From: Pseudomonas sp. SLFW
GTDB taxonomy: Bacteria; Pseudomonadota; Gammaproteobacteria; Pseudomonadales; Pseudomonadaceae
Reading direction: 5' to 3'
Assembly (NCBI RefSeq): GCF_009905615.1
Contig: NZ_JAAAKW010000014.1
Coordinates: 1 to 64,000 of the forward strand
Length of the DNA stretch: 64,000 bases
A program made the position numbers and the translations under genes. Below the pieces are notes generated by a model. That model was not told the DNA's origin. It ran no database searches and was given only the letters and a program-made list of their open reading frames with translations. Every line of letters starts with the position of its first letter. Within the stretch, counting starts at the first letter, position 1. Positions 38,282 to 47,389 of the stretch are shown in pieces.

Positions 38282-39427
38282 CTATTTGCTGGAAAACCTG
38301 AACACCGTCGTCTGGGTGTACGCCTTGCCGGGATCGAGCCGTGTGGACGGGAAGTTCGGTTGGTTCGGAGAGTCCGGGAAGTGTTGGGTTTCGAGGGTGA
38401 AAGCGCCCCAGTGCGGGTAAATTTTGCCAGCCTTGCCTTTGACCGTGCCGTCGAGGAAGTTGCCGGTGTAGAGCTGCACGCCCGGTTCGGTGGTGAACAA
38501 CTGCAGACGGCGGCCCGATTTCGGATCAACCACGTCGGCCGCCAGATTCGACAACTTGCCTTTGTTATCCAGCACCCAGTTGTGGTCGTAGCCGCCTTGA
38601 GTCGGTTCGGCGAATTTCAGTTGCTGGTTGTCCTCACGAATGCGCTTGCCAAAAGCGACCGGCTTGAGGAAGTCCAGCGGGGTGCCGGTCACGGTGGGCA
38701 GTTCGCCCGTCGGGATCAGCTTTTCAGTGACCGGTGTGTAATGACTGGCATGAACAATGGCGACCTGATCAAGCACGTCGCCATTGCCCGCACCTGCAAG
38801 GTTGAAGTAGCTGTGGTTGGTCAGGTTCAGCACCGTCGGTTTGTCGGTGGTGGCGTGGTACTGAATGCGCAGTTCGTTCTTTTCGTTGAGGCTGTAGGTC
38901 ACTTCGGTTTTCAACGTCCCCGGAAAGCCCATCTCGCCGTCAGCCGAAACGTAGGTCAGCTTGACGCCCACCCAGCCCTTGTCCTTGATCTGCTCGGCTT
39001 TCCAGATTTGCTTGTCGAACCCTTTCGTTCCCCCGTGCAGGGCATTGGTCTTGTCGTTCTGCGGGACCTGGTAGCTTTTCCCATCGAGGTTGAATTTGCC
39101 GTCGGCCAGGCGGTTGCCGAAGCGGCCGATGGTGGCGCCGAAATACGCCGTCCCGTTGAGGTAGCCGTCGATGTCGTCGAAACCGAGGACCACGTCTTCG
39201 GTCTTGCCGTGTTTGTCCGGAATCAGCAGCGATTGCAGCGTGCCGCCGTAGGTCAGCACAGTGGCCTGCATGCCAAGGCTGTTGCGCAGCACGTATTTTT
39301 CGACGGAGGTGCCGTCTGGCAGTTTGCCGAATGCGCCGTGTTCGGCTGTGAGCCCGGCGCCTGCGTGGGCTTGAAGGGCAGAGACCAGCAGGGTCAGTCC
39401 GATAGCAGGGATAAGCGTCTTCCTCAT
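38282..39427 (-). CDS. galM: Periplasmic aldose 1-epimerase
   Basis: Mutarotase of 381 aa interconverting alpha and beta anomers of sugars such as galactose and arabinose. A Sec signal (MRKTLIPAIGLTLLVSALQA, cleavage near AHA-GAG) indicates periplasmic location. Catalytic His segments are TNALHGGTKGFDKQIW and LNLTNHSYFNLAG; the catalytic Glu lies in the C-terminal GAFTLETQHFPDSPNQP. It is divergent from the GntR-lactonase-araFGH block, so it probably prepares the sugar for the binding protein AraF. A candidate regulator site at 39537 lies upstream. Confidence 0.9.
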   Translation of the reverse strand: MRKTLIPAIGLTLLVSALQAHAGAGLTAEHGAFGKLPDGTSVEKYVLRNSLGMQATVLTYGGTLQSLLIPDKHGKTEDVVLGFDDIDGYLNGTAYFGATIGRFGNRLADGKFNLDGKSYQVPQNDKTNALHGGTKGFDKQIWKAEQIKDKGWVGVKLTYVSADGEMGFPGTLKTEVTYSLNEKNELRIQYHATTDKPTVLNLTNHSYFNLAGAGNGDVLDQVAIVHASHYTPVTEKLIPTGELPTVTGTPLDFLKPVAFGKRIREDNQQLKFAEPTQGGYDHNWVLDNKGKLSNLAADVVDPKSGRRLQLFTTEPGVQLYTGNFLDGTVKGKAGKIYPHWGAFTLETQHFPDSPNQPNFPSTRLDPGKAYTQTTVFRFSSK

Positions 39428-39536
39428 TGCGTCATTCCTTTTTTGTTTTAGAAGCGGGGGAAAGTTGCGAGCTTCGAGCGGCGTGTGGCAAGCGGCAAGC
39501 AGGTTGACACGCCGATCAATTGAAGCCTGAAACGAT

Positions 39537-39551
39537 AATTGGTATGACTAC
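39537..39551. promoter_or_regulatory. Candidate GntR (FCD) operator near galM
   Basis: AATTGGTATGACTAC, with the core GTATGA also found at 39707 upstream of the gntR gene. It lies 110 bp upstream of galM. The region 39428-39758 between the divergent genes has no gene. Confidence 0.38.
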
Positions 39552-39702
39552 TTTGTCTGTGGTGACCTTGTCTTGGGTTTTATTGGATTAAAACGCTCGA
39601 TTTTAAAATTAATTGTAATACTATTTACCGAGAGACAGGCTCAGGCCTGACGCTGAACAGGTTTAGCCCAGCTTTTTGCTCTTGTACAGCCGTTTGACAG
39701 TC

Positions 39703-39717
39703 AATCGTATGATGATT
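39703..39717. promoter_or_regulatory. Candidate operator upstream of the GntR gene
   Basis: AATCGTATGATGATT, partial palindrome with AATC/GATT ends, directly after a TTGACA (39694-39699) that may be the -35 element. FCD-type GntR proteins often bind such RTATGAT-centred sites; an autoregulatory role is inferred. Confidence 0.45.
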
Positions 39718-39758
39718 AGCCTCGATTTGCGGAAAGCACCGCAAGAAGGGGCGGATGG

Positions 39759-40451
39759 ATGAGCAACAGTTTTCACGCGTCAACAGTGGACCGCCTGGGG
39801 GCCTGGATTGCTCAGGGCAGTGTGGCGCCGGGGCAGTCGTTGAAGGTCGAAGCGGCGTTGGGCGAGGAGTTTGGCGTCAGTCGAACGGTGATCCGCGAGG
39901 CCATCAAAACGCTGGTGGCCAAGGGCATGCTGGAAGTCGGGCCTAAGGTCGGCACGCGGGTGTTGCCGGTGCGCAGCTGGAACCTGTTTGACCCCCAGGT
40001 GGTCGGTTGGCTAGCGGCCAAGGGTTTGCCTGAAAGCTTCGTGCTGGACCTGCTGGATTTGCGTCGGGCCATCGAGCCGATGGCAGTGCGTTGGGCCTGT
40101 GAACGGGCCACGCCCGCACAGATCGCGGAGATCCAGGCGGCGTATCAGCAACTGGCGGCCAGCGTGGCGGACAAGGGCAATTACAACCACGCCGACCAGC
40201 GTTTTCACGAAGCAGTGCTGGCGGCCAGTCACAACCAGTTCATCGAACAGATGCTGCCAGCGTTGGGCGCCTTACTGGCGATTTCGTTCGAAGTGTCGTC
40301 GGCGGTGCCGGGTGAATTGGGTCGGACGCTGCCGTTGCACAAGGACTTGGCCGACGCCATTGCGACCCGTGATCCGGCGCGCGGCGTGTGGGCTTGCATG
40401 AGTTTGATTGAGAACGCCAACGAGGTGATTTCCCGCTCGCGGGCGACGTGA
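39759..40451 (+). CDS. GntR-family regulator (FadR/FCD subfamily)
   Basis: Transcription factor of 230 aa. Winged helix at about 10-70 (LKVEAALGEEFGVSRTVIRE then AIKTLVAKGMLEVGPKVGTR), FCD ligand domain from about 80 (VLDLLDLRRAIEPMAVRWAC), with the metal-binding His pattern ADQRFHEAVLAASHN and LPLHKDLADAI. The subfamily includes DgoR/GguR-like regulators of sugar-acid and arabinose/galactose genes. It sits between galM and the lactonase/araFGH genes and probably controls all of them. AAGGGGCGG precedes the ATG. Confidence 0.86.
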   Translation: MSNSFHASTVDRLGAWIAQGSVAPGQSLKVEAALGEEFGVSRTVIREAIKTLVAKGMLEVGPKVGTRVLPVRSWNLFDPQVVGWLAAKGLPESFVLDLLDLRRAIEPMAVRWACERATPAQIAEIQAAYQQLAASVADKGNYNHADQRFHEAVLAASHNQFIEQMLPALGALLAISFEVSSAVPGELGRTLPLHKDLADAIATRDPARGVWACMSLIENANEVISRSRAT

Positions 40452-40504
40452 CACAGGACGGCACCCCGAGCCTTCCTCACCAAAACAAGAACAGGACATT
40501 GCGT

Positions 40505-41383
40505 ATGAAATGGCAGCCGGTCTCCGACCTGCGATTCAAACTGGCCGAAGGGCCGTTCTGGGACGACGCCCAGCAGAGCCTGTACTGGGTGGACATCGCC
40601 GGATTTCGGGCGTTGCGCTTGCATCAAGGGCAGGTGCGTCACTGGCAATTCAATGAGCCCGTCTCTGCGTTCATCCCGACCGTCAAAGGCGACGCGTTGG
40701 TCACTCTGGCCAGCGGCGTGTACCGCTTGAACCTCGATTCTCTTACCGAACACCCCGCCCTGAGATTGCTCTGTGTGGCCGATCCCGTCGAAGGCAATCG
40801 GGCGAATGAAGCACGCTGCGACAGTCAGGGCCGTCTGTGGCTGGGCAGCATGCAGAACAACCTCGATGCCGAAGGCGGTGACCTGCCTCTGGAGCGGCGT
40901 TCCGGCGGGATTTATCGCGTCGATGCCAACGCCCGCGTCACGCCGTTGCTCGACGGCCAGGGGATCGTCAACACCATGCTCTGGGCCGAAAGAGGCACTG
41001 CGCTGCTGACGGCGGACAGCCTTGACGGCGTCATTTACCGCTACCCGATTCAGGCGGATGGACGCTTGGGCGAACGTCGCATCTGGGCCGCTGAACATGA
41101 GCGCGGCGTGCCGGATGGCTCGGCCATGGATGCCGAGGGCTACGTGTGGAACGCCCGATGGGGCGGCCATTGCCTCATTCGATTCGCGCCCGACGGTAGC
41201 GTCGACCGGATCGTGGACCTGCCCGTGAGCCATCCCACCAGTTGCGTGTTTGGCGGCCCGGAGATGACCACGCTGTTCGTCACCAGCGCTCGTCCTTCCA
41301 GCGATGCCTTGGCGCTGGACGGGAGCGTATTGCAGGCCGAAACCGGCATCAAGGGGCTGGCATCGAACCGTTTTGCGGGTTGA
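40505..41383 (+). CDS. SMP-30/gluconolactonase-family lactonase
   Basis: Six-bladed beta-propeller hydrolase of 292 aa. Metal-ligand segments of the family are seen: Glu in KLAEGPFWDD, Asn in NRANEARCDSQGRLWLGSM, Asp in VPDGSAMDAEGYVWNARWGG. The likely role is hydrolysis of a sugar lactone, here L-arabino- or galactono-lactone given the neighbouring araFGH. It starts at the ATG at 40505 (AGGACATT upstream), 53 bp after the regulator. The usual dehydrogenase and dehydratases of the non-phosphorylating pathway are not in the window. Confidence 0.82.
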   Translation: MKWQPVSDLRFKLAEGPFWDDAQQSLYWVDIAGFRALRLHQGQVRHWQFNEPVSAFIPTVKGDALVTLASGVYRLNLDSLTEHPALRLLCVADPVEGNRANEARCDSQGRLWLGSMQNNLDAEGGDLPLERRSGGIYRVDANARVTPLLDGQGIVNTMLWAERGTALLTADSLDGVIYRYPIQADGRLGERRIWAAEHERGVPDGSAMDAEGYVWNARWGGHCLIRFAPDGSVDRIVDLPVSHPTSCVFGGPEMTTLFVTSARPSSDALALDGSVLQAETGIKGLASNRFAG

Positions 41384-41430
41384 GTCACGGGAACGCTATA
41401 GAGGTGTGACACTCGGTTACATAGACGCCA

Positions 41431-41447
41431 TTGATAATATGATAAGA
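41431..41447. promoter_or_regulatory. AT-rich araFGH promoter region with a possible GntR site
   Basis: TTGATAATATGATAAGA includes a TATGAT core shared with the site at 39703 and is the most AT-rich part of the 165-bp gap before araF. It could be a -10 region, an operator or both. Confidence 0.35.
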
Positions 41448-41548
41448 CTGTAATCAGTCGATTCGGCCTGTCGCGTATTTCTCCTTCAGGCTGTCACGAC
41501 ACTCACTGCTGGACGCTGTAGCTAGTCAATAAAAATAAGGAGTTAGCT

Positions 41549-42553
41549 ATGTTGAGTCGCCACGGGATTCGTTCCCTGTGCTGTGCCGCTGTTGCCACTG
41601 CCATCGTTGGAATGAGCAGCGGTGCGATGGCCGCCGATAAGGTCAAGATCGGTTTCCTCGTCAAGCAAGCCGAAGAGCCCTGGTTCCAGACCGAATGGCA
41701 GTTCGCCGAAAAGGCGGGCAAGGACCACGGCTTCGAAGTCATCAAGATCGCCGTACCGGACGGCGAAAAAACCCTCTCTGCCATCGACAACCTGGCCGCC
41801 AACGGCGCCAAGGGCTTTGTCATTTGCCCGCCTGACGTGTCCCTCGGCCCGGCCATCGTTGCCAAGGCCAAGGCCAACGACCTGAAGGTCATGGCCGTGG
41901 ACGATCGTTTTGTCGACGCCAAAGGCAAGTTCATGGAAGACGTGCCGTACCTCGGCATGGCGGCCTTTGAGGTCGGCCAGAAACAGGGTGCGGCGATGGC
42001 CACCGAAGCGCAGAACCGCAAGTGGGACTGGAAAGAAACCTACGCGATCATCAACACCTATAACGAACTGGACACCGGCAAGAAGCGCACCGACGGTTCG
42101 GTCGACGCGTTGAAGAAAGCCGGTCTGCCGGAAGACCACATCCTCTTCACTCCGCAGAAAACCCTCGACGTGCCGGGCAGCATGGACGCCACCAACGCGG
42201 CCCTGCCAAAACTGCCGAGCGGGGCGAAAAACCTGATCGTCGGCGGCATGAACGACAACACTGTGTTGGGCGGCGTGCGCGCCACCGCAGGTGCGGGTTT
42301 CGCTCCGGCCAACGTGATTGGCATCGGCATCAACGGCACTGACGCCATCGATGAACTGAAGAAAAAGGAAAGCGGCTTCTTCGGTTCGATGCTGCCAAGC
42401 CCGGACAAGGAAGGCTACAACACCGCGCTGCAGATGTATGAATGGGTGTCCACCGGCAAGGAGCCGCCGAAATACACCGCCATGGACGACGTGACCCTGA
42501 TCACCCGCGAGAACTTCAAGGACGTGCTGACCAAAATCGGCCTCTACAAGTAA
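41549..42553 (+). CDS. araF: L-arabinose ABC transporter, periplasmic binding protein
   Basis: Periplasmic sugar-binding protein of 334 aa with signal peptide ending SSGAMA-ADKV. The start of the mature chain, KVKIGFLVKQAEEPWFQTEW, closely matches E. coli AraF, as do NTYNELDTGKKRTDGSVDAL and GMNDNTVLGGVRA. It delivers arabinose (or galactose) to AraGH. TAAGGAG precedes the ATG. The 97-bp gap to araG contains a hairpin that may keep araF mRNA more abundant than the membrane components. Confidence 0.92.
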   Translation: MLSRHGIRSLCCAAVATAIVGMSSGAMAADKVKIGFLVKQAEEPWFQTEWQFAEKAGKDHGFEVIKIAVPDGEKTLSAIDNLAANGAKGFVICPPDVSLGPAIVAKAKANDLKVMAVDDRFVDAKGKFMEDVPYLGMAAFEVGQKQGAAMATEAQNRKWDWKETYAIINTYNELDTGKKRTDGSVDALKKAGLPEDHILFTPQKTLDVPGSMDATNAALPKLPSGAKNLIVGGMNDNTVLGGVRATAGAGFAPANVIGIGINGTDAIDELKKKESGFFGSMLPSPDKEGYNTALQMYEWVSTGKEPPKYTAMDDVTLITRENFKDVLTKIGLYK

Positions 42554-42610
42554 ATCGCGGCAGCCATCAGCGGCTTGGCGCCCTGCGTCAGGCTGACATC
42601 TGCAAGGCCT

Positions 42611-42635
42611 CGCTTCACCCCAATCGGGCGAAGCG
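42611..42635 (+). other. Hairpin in the araF-araG gap
   Basis: CGCTTC-a-CCC (42611-42620) / GGG-c-GAAGCG (42626-42635), no T tract, immediately upstream of the araG ribosome site GGGGAGGAGGGG. Such structures protect the upstream mRNA from 3' exonucleases and lower downstream expression. Confidence 0.5.
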
Positions 42636-42650
42636 GGGAGGAGGGGTTAC

Positions 42651-44177
42651 ATGCAACAGGCATCGGTTCAGCTACAGCCATCCGGCGGCAGTTTGCGCTT
42701 CAACGGGATCGGCAAAACCTTTCCCGGCGTGAAGGCGCTGTCGGACATCAATTTTGAAGCCCGCCCCGGCAGCGTTCACGCGCTGATGGGGGAGAACGGC
42801 GCGGGTAAATCGACGCTGTTGAAAATCCTCGGCGGTTCGTATCAGCCCAACAGTGGCGACCTGCAAATCGGCGATCAACACCTGGCCTTTAAATCCACCG
42901 CCGACAGCATCGCGGCGGGTGTCGCGGTGATTCACCAGGAACTGCACCTGGTGCCGGAAATGTCGGTGGCGGAAAACCTGCTGCTCGGCCACATGCCTAA
43001 TCGCTGGGGCATGGTCAACCGGCGGGCAATGGTGCGTCGTGCGCGGGAACTGCTCAAAGGCCTGGCGGACGAAATCGACCCGAACACCCGACTCGGAGAT
43101 CTCTCGCTGGGGCAACGGCAGTTGGTGGAAATCGCCAAGGCCATGTCGCGCAACGCCCACGTCATCGCCTTCGACGAACCCACCAGTAGCCTCTCGGCGC
43201 GGGAAATCGATCGCTTGATGGCGATCATCGTCAAGCTGCGGGACGAGGGCCGGGTAATTTTGTACGTGTCCCACCGCATGGAAGAGATCTTCCGCGTGTG
43301 CGACGCGGTGACGGTATTCAAGGACGGCCGTTTCGTGCGCACCTTCGAGGACATGGCCGATCTGGACCATGACCGGTTGGTGACGTGCATGGTCGGGCGC
43401 GACATTCAGGACATCTACAACTACCGCCCGCGCCAGCATCAGGGGCCGAGCCTGCGAGTGACCGGGCTGGAAGGGCCGGGCATTCAGGAGCCGGTGAGCT
43501 TCGCAGTGGAGAAAGGCGAAGTGCTGGGCTTTTTCGGTCTGGTGGGCGCGGGTCGCACCGAGCTGTTCCGCCTGCTTTCCGGGCTGACGCGGACCCAAAC
43601 GGGCACCCTGCAACTCGACGGCAAACCGCTGAATCTGCGGTCGCCCCGAGACGCGATTGCGGCCGGGATTCTGTTGTGTCCCGAGGACCGCAAGAAGGAG
43701 GGCATCGTGCCTTTGTCCAGCGTGGCCGAGAACATCAACATCGGTGCGCGGCCTCGTCATGTGCACCTCGGATGTCTAATTCAGGGCCGCTGGGAGCGTG
43801 ACAACGCCAAACAGCAGATCCGCGCGATGAACGTCAAAACGCCTTCGCCGGAACAGCAGATGCTGTTTCTGTCGGGCGGCAATCAGCAGAAGGCCATTCT
43901 GGGCCGCTGGCTGTCGATGCCGATGAAGGTGTTGCTGCTCGACGAGCCCACCCGTGGCATCGACATCGGCGCCAAATCCGAGATCTACGACATCATCCAT
44001 AACCTCGCGGCCGACGGCATCGCAGTAATCGTGGTGTCCAGCGATTTGATGGAAGTCATGGGTATTTCCGACCGCATTCTGGTCATGAGCGAAGGCGCCA
44101 TCACCGGCGAATTGTCTCGCGACGAGGCCAATGAACAACGGTTGTTGCAATTGGCACTGCCGCGTACCCGCGGCTGA
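42651..44177 (+). CDS. araG: L-arabinose ABC transporter, ATP-binding protein
   Basis: Cytoplasmic duplicated ATPase of 508 aa. The first domain has Walker A GENGAGKST and signature LSLGQRQLVEIAKAM; the second has the degenerate Walker A GLVGAGRTE and signature LSGGNQQKAILGRWL, as in all sugar-type ATPases (MglA/RbsA/AraG). PKKEG-like CPEDRKKEGIVPLSSVAENI is also conserved. Strong ribosome site before the ATG. Operon araF-araG-araH. Confidence 0.92.
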   Translation: MQQASVQLQPSGGSLRFNGIGKTFPGVKALSDINFEARPGSVHALMGENGAGKSTLLKILGGSYQPNSGDLQIGDQHLAFKSTADSIAAGVAVIHQELHLVPEMSVAENLLLGHMPNRWGMVNRRAMVRRARELLKGLADEIDPNTRLGDLSLGQRQLVEIAKAMSRNAHVIAFDEPTSSLSAREIDRLMAIIVKLRDEGRVILYVSHRMEEIFRVCDAVTVFKDGRFVRTFEDMADLDHDRLVTCMVGRDIQDIYNYRPRQHQGPSLRVTGLEGPGIQEPVSFAVEKGEVLGFFGLVGAGRTELFRLLSGLTRTQTGTLQLDGKPLNLRSPRDAIAAGILLCPEDRKKEGIVPLSSVAENINIGARPRHVHLGCLIQGRWERDNAKQQIRAMNVKTPSPEQQMLFLSGGNQQKAILGRWLSMPMKVLLLDEPTRGIDIGAKSEIYDIIHNLAADGIAVIVVSSDLMEVMGISDRILVMSEGAITGELSRDEANEQRLLQLALPRTRG

Positions 44178-44216
44178 AACCGGGTCACCCAAGTGAAAAA
44201 TAAAAACGAGGTGCGT

Positions 44217-45185
44217 ATGTCTACCGAAACCAGCCGTATGACGGCTCCCCGCCAGGGCATGAACCTGCGCCGATTCTTCGATGACTGGGCGATGCTCCTG
44301 GCGGCATTGGGCATTTTCGTGCTCTGTGCCTTGCTCATCGACAACTTCATGTCGCCCCTCAACATGCGCGGCCTGGGGCTGGCGATTTCCACGGTCGGCA
44401 TCGCCGCCTGCACCATGCTGTTTTGCCTGGCGTCGGGGCATTTCGACTTGTCGGTCGGTTCGGTGCTGGCCTGTTCCGGGGTGATCGCCGGGATTGTGAT
44501 TCGCGACACCGACAGCGTGTTTCTTGGCGTGTCGGCAGCGCTGGCGATGGGCTTGCTGGTGGGGCTGATCAACGGGATCGTCATCGCCAAACTGCGCATC
44601 AACGCGCTGATTACCACGCTGGCGACCATGCAGATCGTGCGCGGTCTGGCCTACATTTTTTCCAACGGCAAGGCCGTGGGCGTGGGGGACGAGGCGTTTT
44701 TCGTGTTCGGCAACGGCCAGTTGTTCGGCGTGCCGGTGCCGATCCTGATCACCATCGTGTGTTTCGTGTTCTTCGGCTGGCTGCTCAACTACACCACCTA
44801 CGGCCGCAATTCGCTGGCCATCGGCGGCAATCAGGAAGCGGCGTTGCTGGCGGGCGTCCACGTTGACCGCACCAAGATCATTATCTTCGCGGTGCACGGC
44901 TTGATCGGCGCGCTGGCTGGGGTGGTGCTGGCGTCGCGGATGACCTCGGGTCAGCCGATGATCGGACAGGGCTTCGAACTGACGGTCATTTCGGCGTGCG
45001 TGCTGGGTGGCGTGTCCCTCAGCGGCGGCATCGGCATGATTCGCCACGTCATTGCCGGGGTGCTGATTCTGGCGATCATCGAAAACGCGATGAACCTGAA
45101 AAACATCGACACGTTCTACCAGTACGTCATTCGCGGCACCATCCTGCTGCTCGCGGTGATCATTGACCGGTTGAAACGGCGGTAA
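44217..45185 (+). CDS. araH: L-arabinose ABC transporter, permease
   Basis: Inner-membrane permease of 322 aa with 8-10 hydrophobic segments. The family core GHFDLSVGSVLACSGVIAGI and RINALITTLATMQIVRGLAY, and the loop NSLAIGGNQEAALLAGVHVD, are typical of the ribose/arabinose branch. I start at ATG 44217 (MSTETS) after GAGGTGCGT rather than a GTG 24 nt upstream. Downstream, a GGCCCC/GGGGCC stem near 45220-45242 has no clear T tract. Confidence 0.91.
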   Translation: MSTETSRMTAPRQGMNLRRFFDDWAMLLAALGIFVLCALLIDNFMSPLNMRGLGLAISTVGIAACTMLFCLASGHFDLSVGSVLACSGVIAGIVIRDTDSVFLGVSAALAMGLLVGLINGIVIAKLRINALITTLATMQIVRGLAYIFSNGKAVGVGDEAFFVFGNGQLFGVPVPILITIVCFVFFGWLLNYTTYGRNSLAIGGNQEAALLAGVHVDRTKIIIFAVHGLIGALAGVVLASRMTSGQPMIGQGFELTVISACVLGGVSLSGGIGMIRHVIAGVLILAIIENAMNLKNIDTFYQYVIRGTILLLAVIIDRLKRR

Positions 45186-45300
45186 CCCGAAGGGTCTTTA
45201 GGCGGGCCAGGATTTTATGGCCCCCCGATCCCACCGGGGCCGGGTTCATTCTGCAGTGACAGCGTCTGGCGACACGTTGAGCCAAACATCGAGTTGAGGG

Positions 45301-46605
45301 CTAACTTGCCAGGCTGCGCTCGATCCAGTGAGCAAACCCCAACGTCGCGGTGTCGCTCATCACCGGTCCGATCACCTGAATACCCAACGGCAACCCTTGA
45401 GGCCCGAAACCGACAGGCAGGTTCAGGCTCGGCAAGCCCAGCAGGCTCCAGATGCGTGAGAACAGCGGATCGCCCGTTCGCTCCAGTCCCAACTCCGCTT
45501 CGCCACAGGCACTGGGCGTCAGCAGCACGTCGTAGTCCGCGAAGCCGCGCCCCACCTGGTGCCGGGCCGAGGCCACGTGTGCCCGGTGCTGAAGGCTTTG
45601 TTCGAAACTGATCTGTCCGCCACGTTCCAGCATGGCCTGCAGCCGTTCGCTTAGCAGGTCCGGATGATTCAGTCGCTCATCGGCCAGTGCCTTGAACGCC
45701 TCGGCGGACATCACTTCGTCGTGCACGTCGGCCAGCGTCGCAACCGCATCGCTCAACGTCACGTCCACCACGTGGGCGCCTTGAGCCGTCAGCCGCTGAA
45801 CCGCATCGTGGAACGCCGCTTGCGCCGCCGGGCTGGCCCTGTCCCAGAACGCGGTGCGGCACACCCCGATGCGCGGTTTACGATCAGTCGGCAACTGTCG
45901 CCATTGCGGGGCGTTCGCCATGACTGACGTGAGCAGTGCCACGTCTTCGACACAACGACCGAAGCCGCCCACGGTGTCGAGCGACTCGCTGAGGCTCTTG
46001 ATGCCGGCCCGGGGGATCAATCCGAAGCTCGGTTTGAAACCGACGATGCCGCAATAGGCGGCTGGGCGGATCACTGAAGCGGCCGTTTGGGTGCCCAGCG
46101 CAAGGGGCACCATGTGTGCGCCAACCGCCGCGGCCGATCCGCTGGACGACCCGCCCGGTGTGTGCGCCGGGTTGTGGGGGTTGCCGGTGGGGCCCGGGGT
46201 GAAGGTTGCAAACTCGGTGGTCACGGTTTTGCCCAGCACGATGGCGCCCGCGTCGCGGCACAGCGCAACAGCCGCCGCATCGTGGGCGGGTCGATGCGCC
46301 TGATAAATCGGAGAACCGTAGGCGGACGGGAAATCACGGGTGTCGAACAGATCTTTCACGCCCAATGGCAGTCCATGCAAAGGGCCACGGATCGGGCCAC
46401 CGTCCAACTGCCGTGCCAGCGCTCGGGCGCCGTCAGCATCATAGTGGCGCCAAGCCTGAAGTTCGGGCTCTCGCGCTTCGATCCTCTCAATGCAAGCGTC
46501 CAGTAAAGCGAGCGCGGTCAACTCCCGGCGTTGTAATAACCGAGCAGCGGCGCTGGCGGTCAAGCGGGTCAGATCAGGGGCGGTATGGGTCACAGCGAAG
46601 TCCAT
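45301..46605 (-). CDS. Amidase (amidase signature family)
   Basis: AS-family amidohydrolase of 434 aa, unrelated in detail to the one at 2548. Triad: Lys in LPLGVKDLFDT, cis-Ser in TPGGSSSGSAAAV, nucleophile Ser in GTQTAASVIRPAAYCGIVG. The GTQTA(A/G)SVIRPA form belongs to a subgroup that lacks the usual GSDxGGS. No signal peptide. Substrate unknown. It is convergent with araH and has no obvious operon partner; the weak ribosome site (GCCCC) leaves the start slightly uncertain. Confidence 0.83.
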   Translation of the reverse strand: MDFAVTHTAPDLTRLTASAAARLLQRRELTALALLDACIERIEAREPELQAWRHYDADGARALARQLDGGPIRGPLHGLPLGVKDLFDTRDFPSAYGSPIYQAHRPAHDAAAVALCRDAGAIVLGKTVTTEFATFTPGPTGNPHNPAHTPGGSSSGSAAAVGAHMVPLALGTQTAASVIRPAAYCGIVGFKPSFGLIPRAGIKSLSESLDTVGGFGRCVEDVALLTSVMANAPQWRQLPTDRKPRIGVCRTAFWDRASPAAQAAFHDAVQRLTAQGAHVVDVTLSDAVATLADVHDEVMSAEAFKALADERLNHPDLLSERLQAMLERGGQISFEQSLQHRAHVASARHQVGRGFADYDVLLTPSACGEAELGLERTGDPLFSRIWSLLGLPSLNLPVGFGPQGLPLGIQVIGPVMSDTATLGFAHWIERSLAS

Positions 46606-46673
46606 GGGGCGTCGTCGAATCGGTGAATCATGCGCTATGAAGTGCGGCGGTGTACACCGGAGCGGTCAAGGGC

Positions 46674-47138
46674 TCACGTCAGTTTCGAGGTGACGAAAAT
46701 CAGCCTGACAGACGCCTGTGCCAACTCTTGCGCCTCGGTGCGGATGACTTCCAGTTCCTGTTTGACGGCACTGTCCTGAGTGCCATTGGAGCGCACTTCC
46801 ACCAATAAAGCCATCTGATACAACGCGTCGATGAGTCCGTGAAGATTGCGGTGTAATTGTTCGGTCACTTTTTCCAGATGTTCGTTAGGTGCATGATCAG
46901 GCATAAACGGAGATGGCTTGGTGCTATCAAGTTCAAGAAGGCGTGAACCCGTCAGTACATAATTGATATCGATACCAGCACCTGAAATACGCAATAAATA
47001 ATCGGCCTTTGGCGACCGTGCGCCGCTTTCATAATTACCTTGTGCATTGGTTTCAACGCCCCCAATCGCCCCCAAAGCGCTTTGCGAAAGTTTAAGTCGG
47101 GTGCGCTCTTGCCGAAGTCGCGGACCAATCCCTGTCAT
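46674..47138 (-). CDS. XRE-family helix-turn-helix regulator
   Basis: Protein of 154 aa. An N-terminal Cro/CI-type domain (GPRLRQERTRLKLSQSALGA then IGGVETNAQGNYESGARSPK) is followed by ADYLLRISGAGIDINYVLTG, the usual end of such domains, and a C-terminal helical part with heptad-like spacing (LHGLIDALYQMALLVEVRSN) that may dimerise. No protease domain, so not a LexA/CI-like self-cleaving repressor. GGAGGTTCAT before the ATG at 47138 fixes the start. The 344 bp upstream are AT-rich compared with the surroundings. Confidence 0.83.
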   Translation of the reverse strand: MTGIGPRLRQERTRLKLSQSALGAIGGVETNAQGNYESGARSPKADYLLRISGAGIDINYVLTGSRLLELDSTKPSPFMPDHAPNEHLEKVTEQLHRNLHGLIDALYQMALLVEVRSNGTQDSAVKQELEVIRTEAQELAQASVRLIFVTSKLT

Positions 47139-47356
47139 ATGAACCTCCAGCGTCCATCCGCAGGTGGCCTTCGTCGGCCCGGCAGCGAGCGGGTGTACGC
47201 ATAACACACGTGAAGTAAAATGGATGATTAATCAAAGCGCTCAATCATTTCATCGAAGTTTCGTAGAAAGTGTATGAATGATGTGATGACAATACAGAAC
47301 ATCCGATTGAAGTGGAAAGGGATCCAATCGGTTGTTAAAGATATTTTATGAAACGT

Positions 47357-47389
47357 ACGTATGAGCTATTTTTATAAATAGCTGTACGT
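47357..47389. other. Strong AT-rich hairpin in the XRE-pqiC gap
   Basis: ACGTA (47357-47361) and AGCTATTT (47364-47371) pair with AAATAGCT (47376-47383) and TACGT (47385-47389), loop TTAT. It lies in 47139-47482, an AT-rich stretch without a gene. It could be an operator of the XRE protein or a degenerate remnant of transferred DNA. Confidence 0.55.

Noticed and set aside
46674-47138. Prophage repressor
   Set aside because: Only a Cro/CI-type DNA-binding domain; no integrase, excisionase, att repeats or structural phage genes near it.
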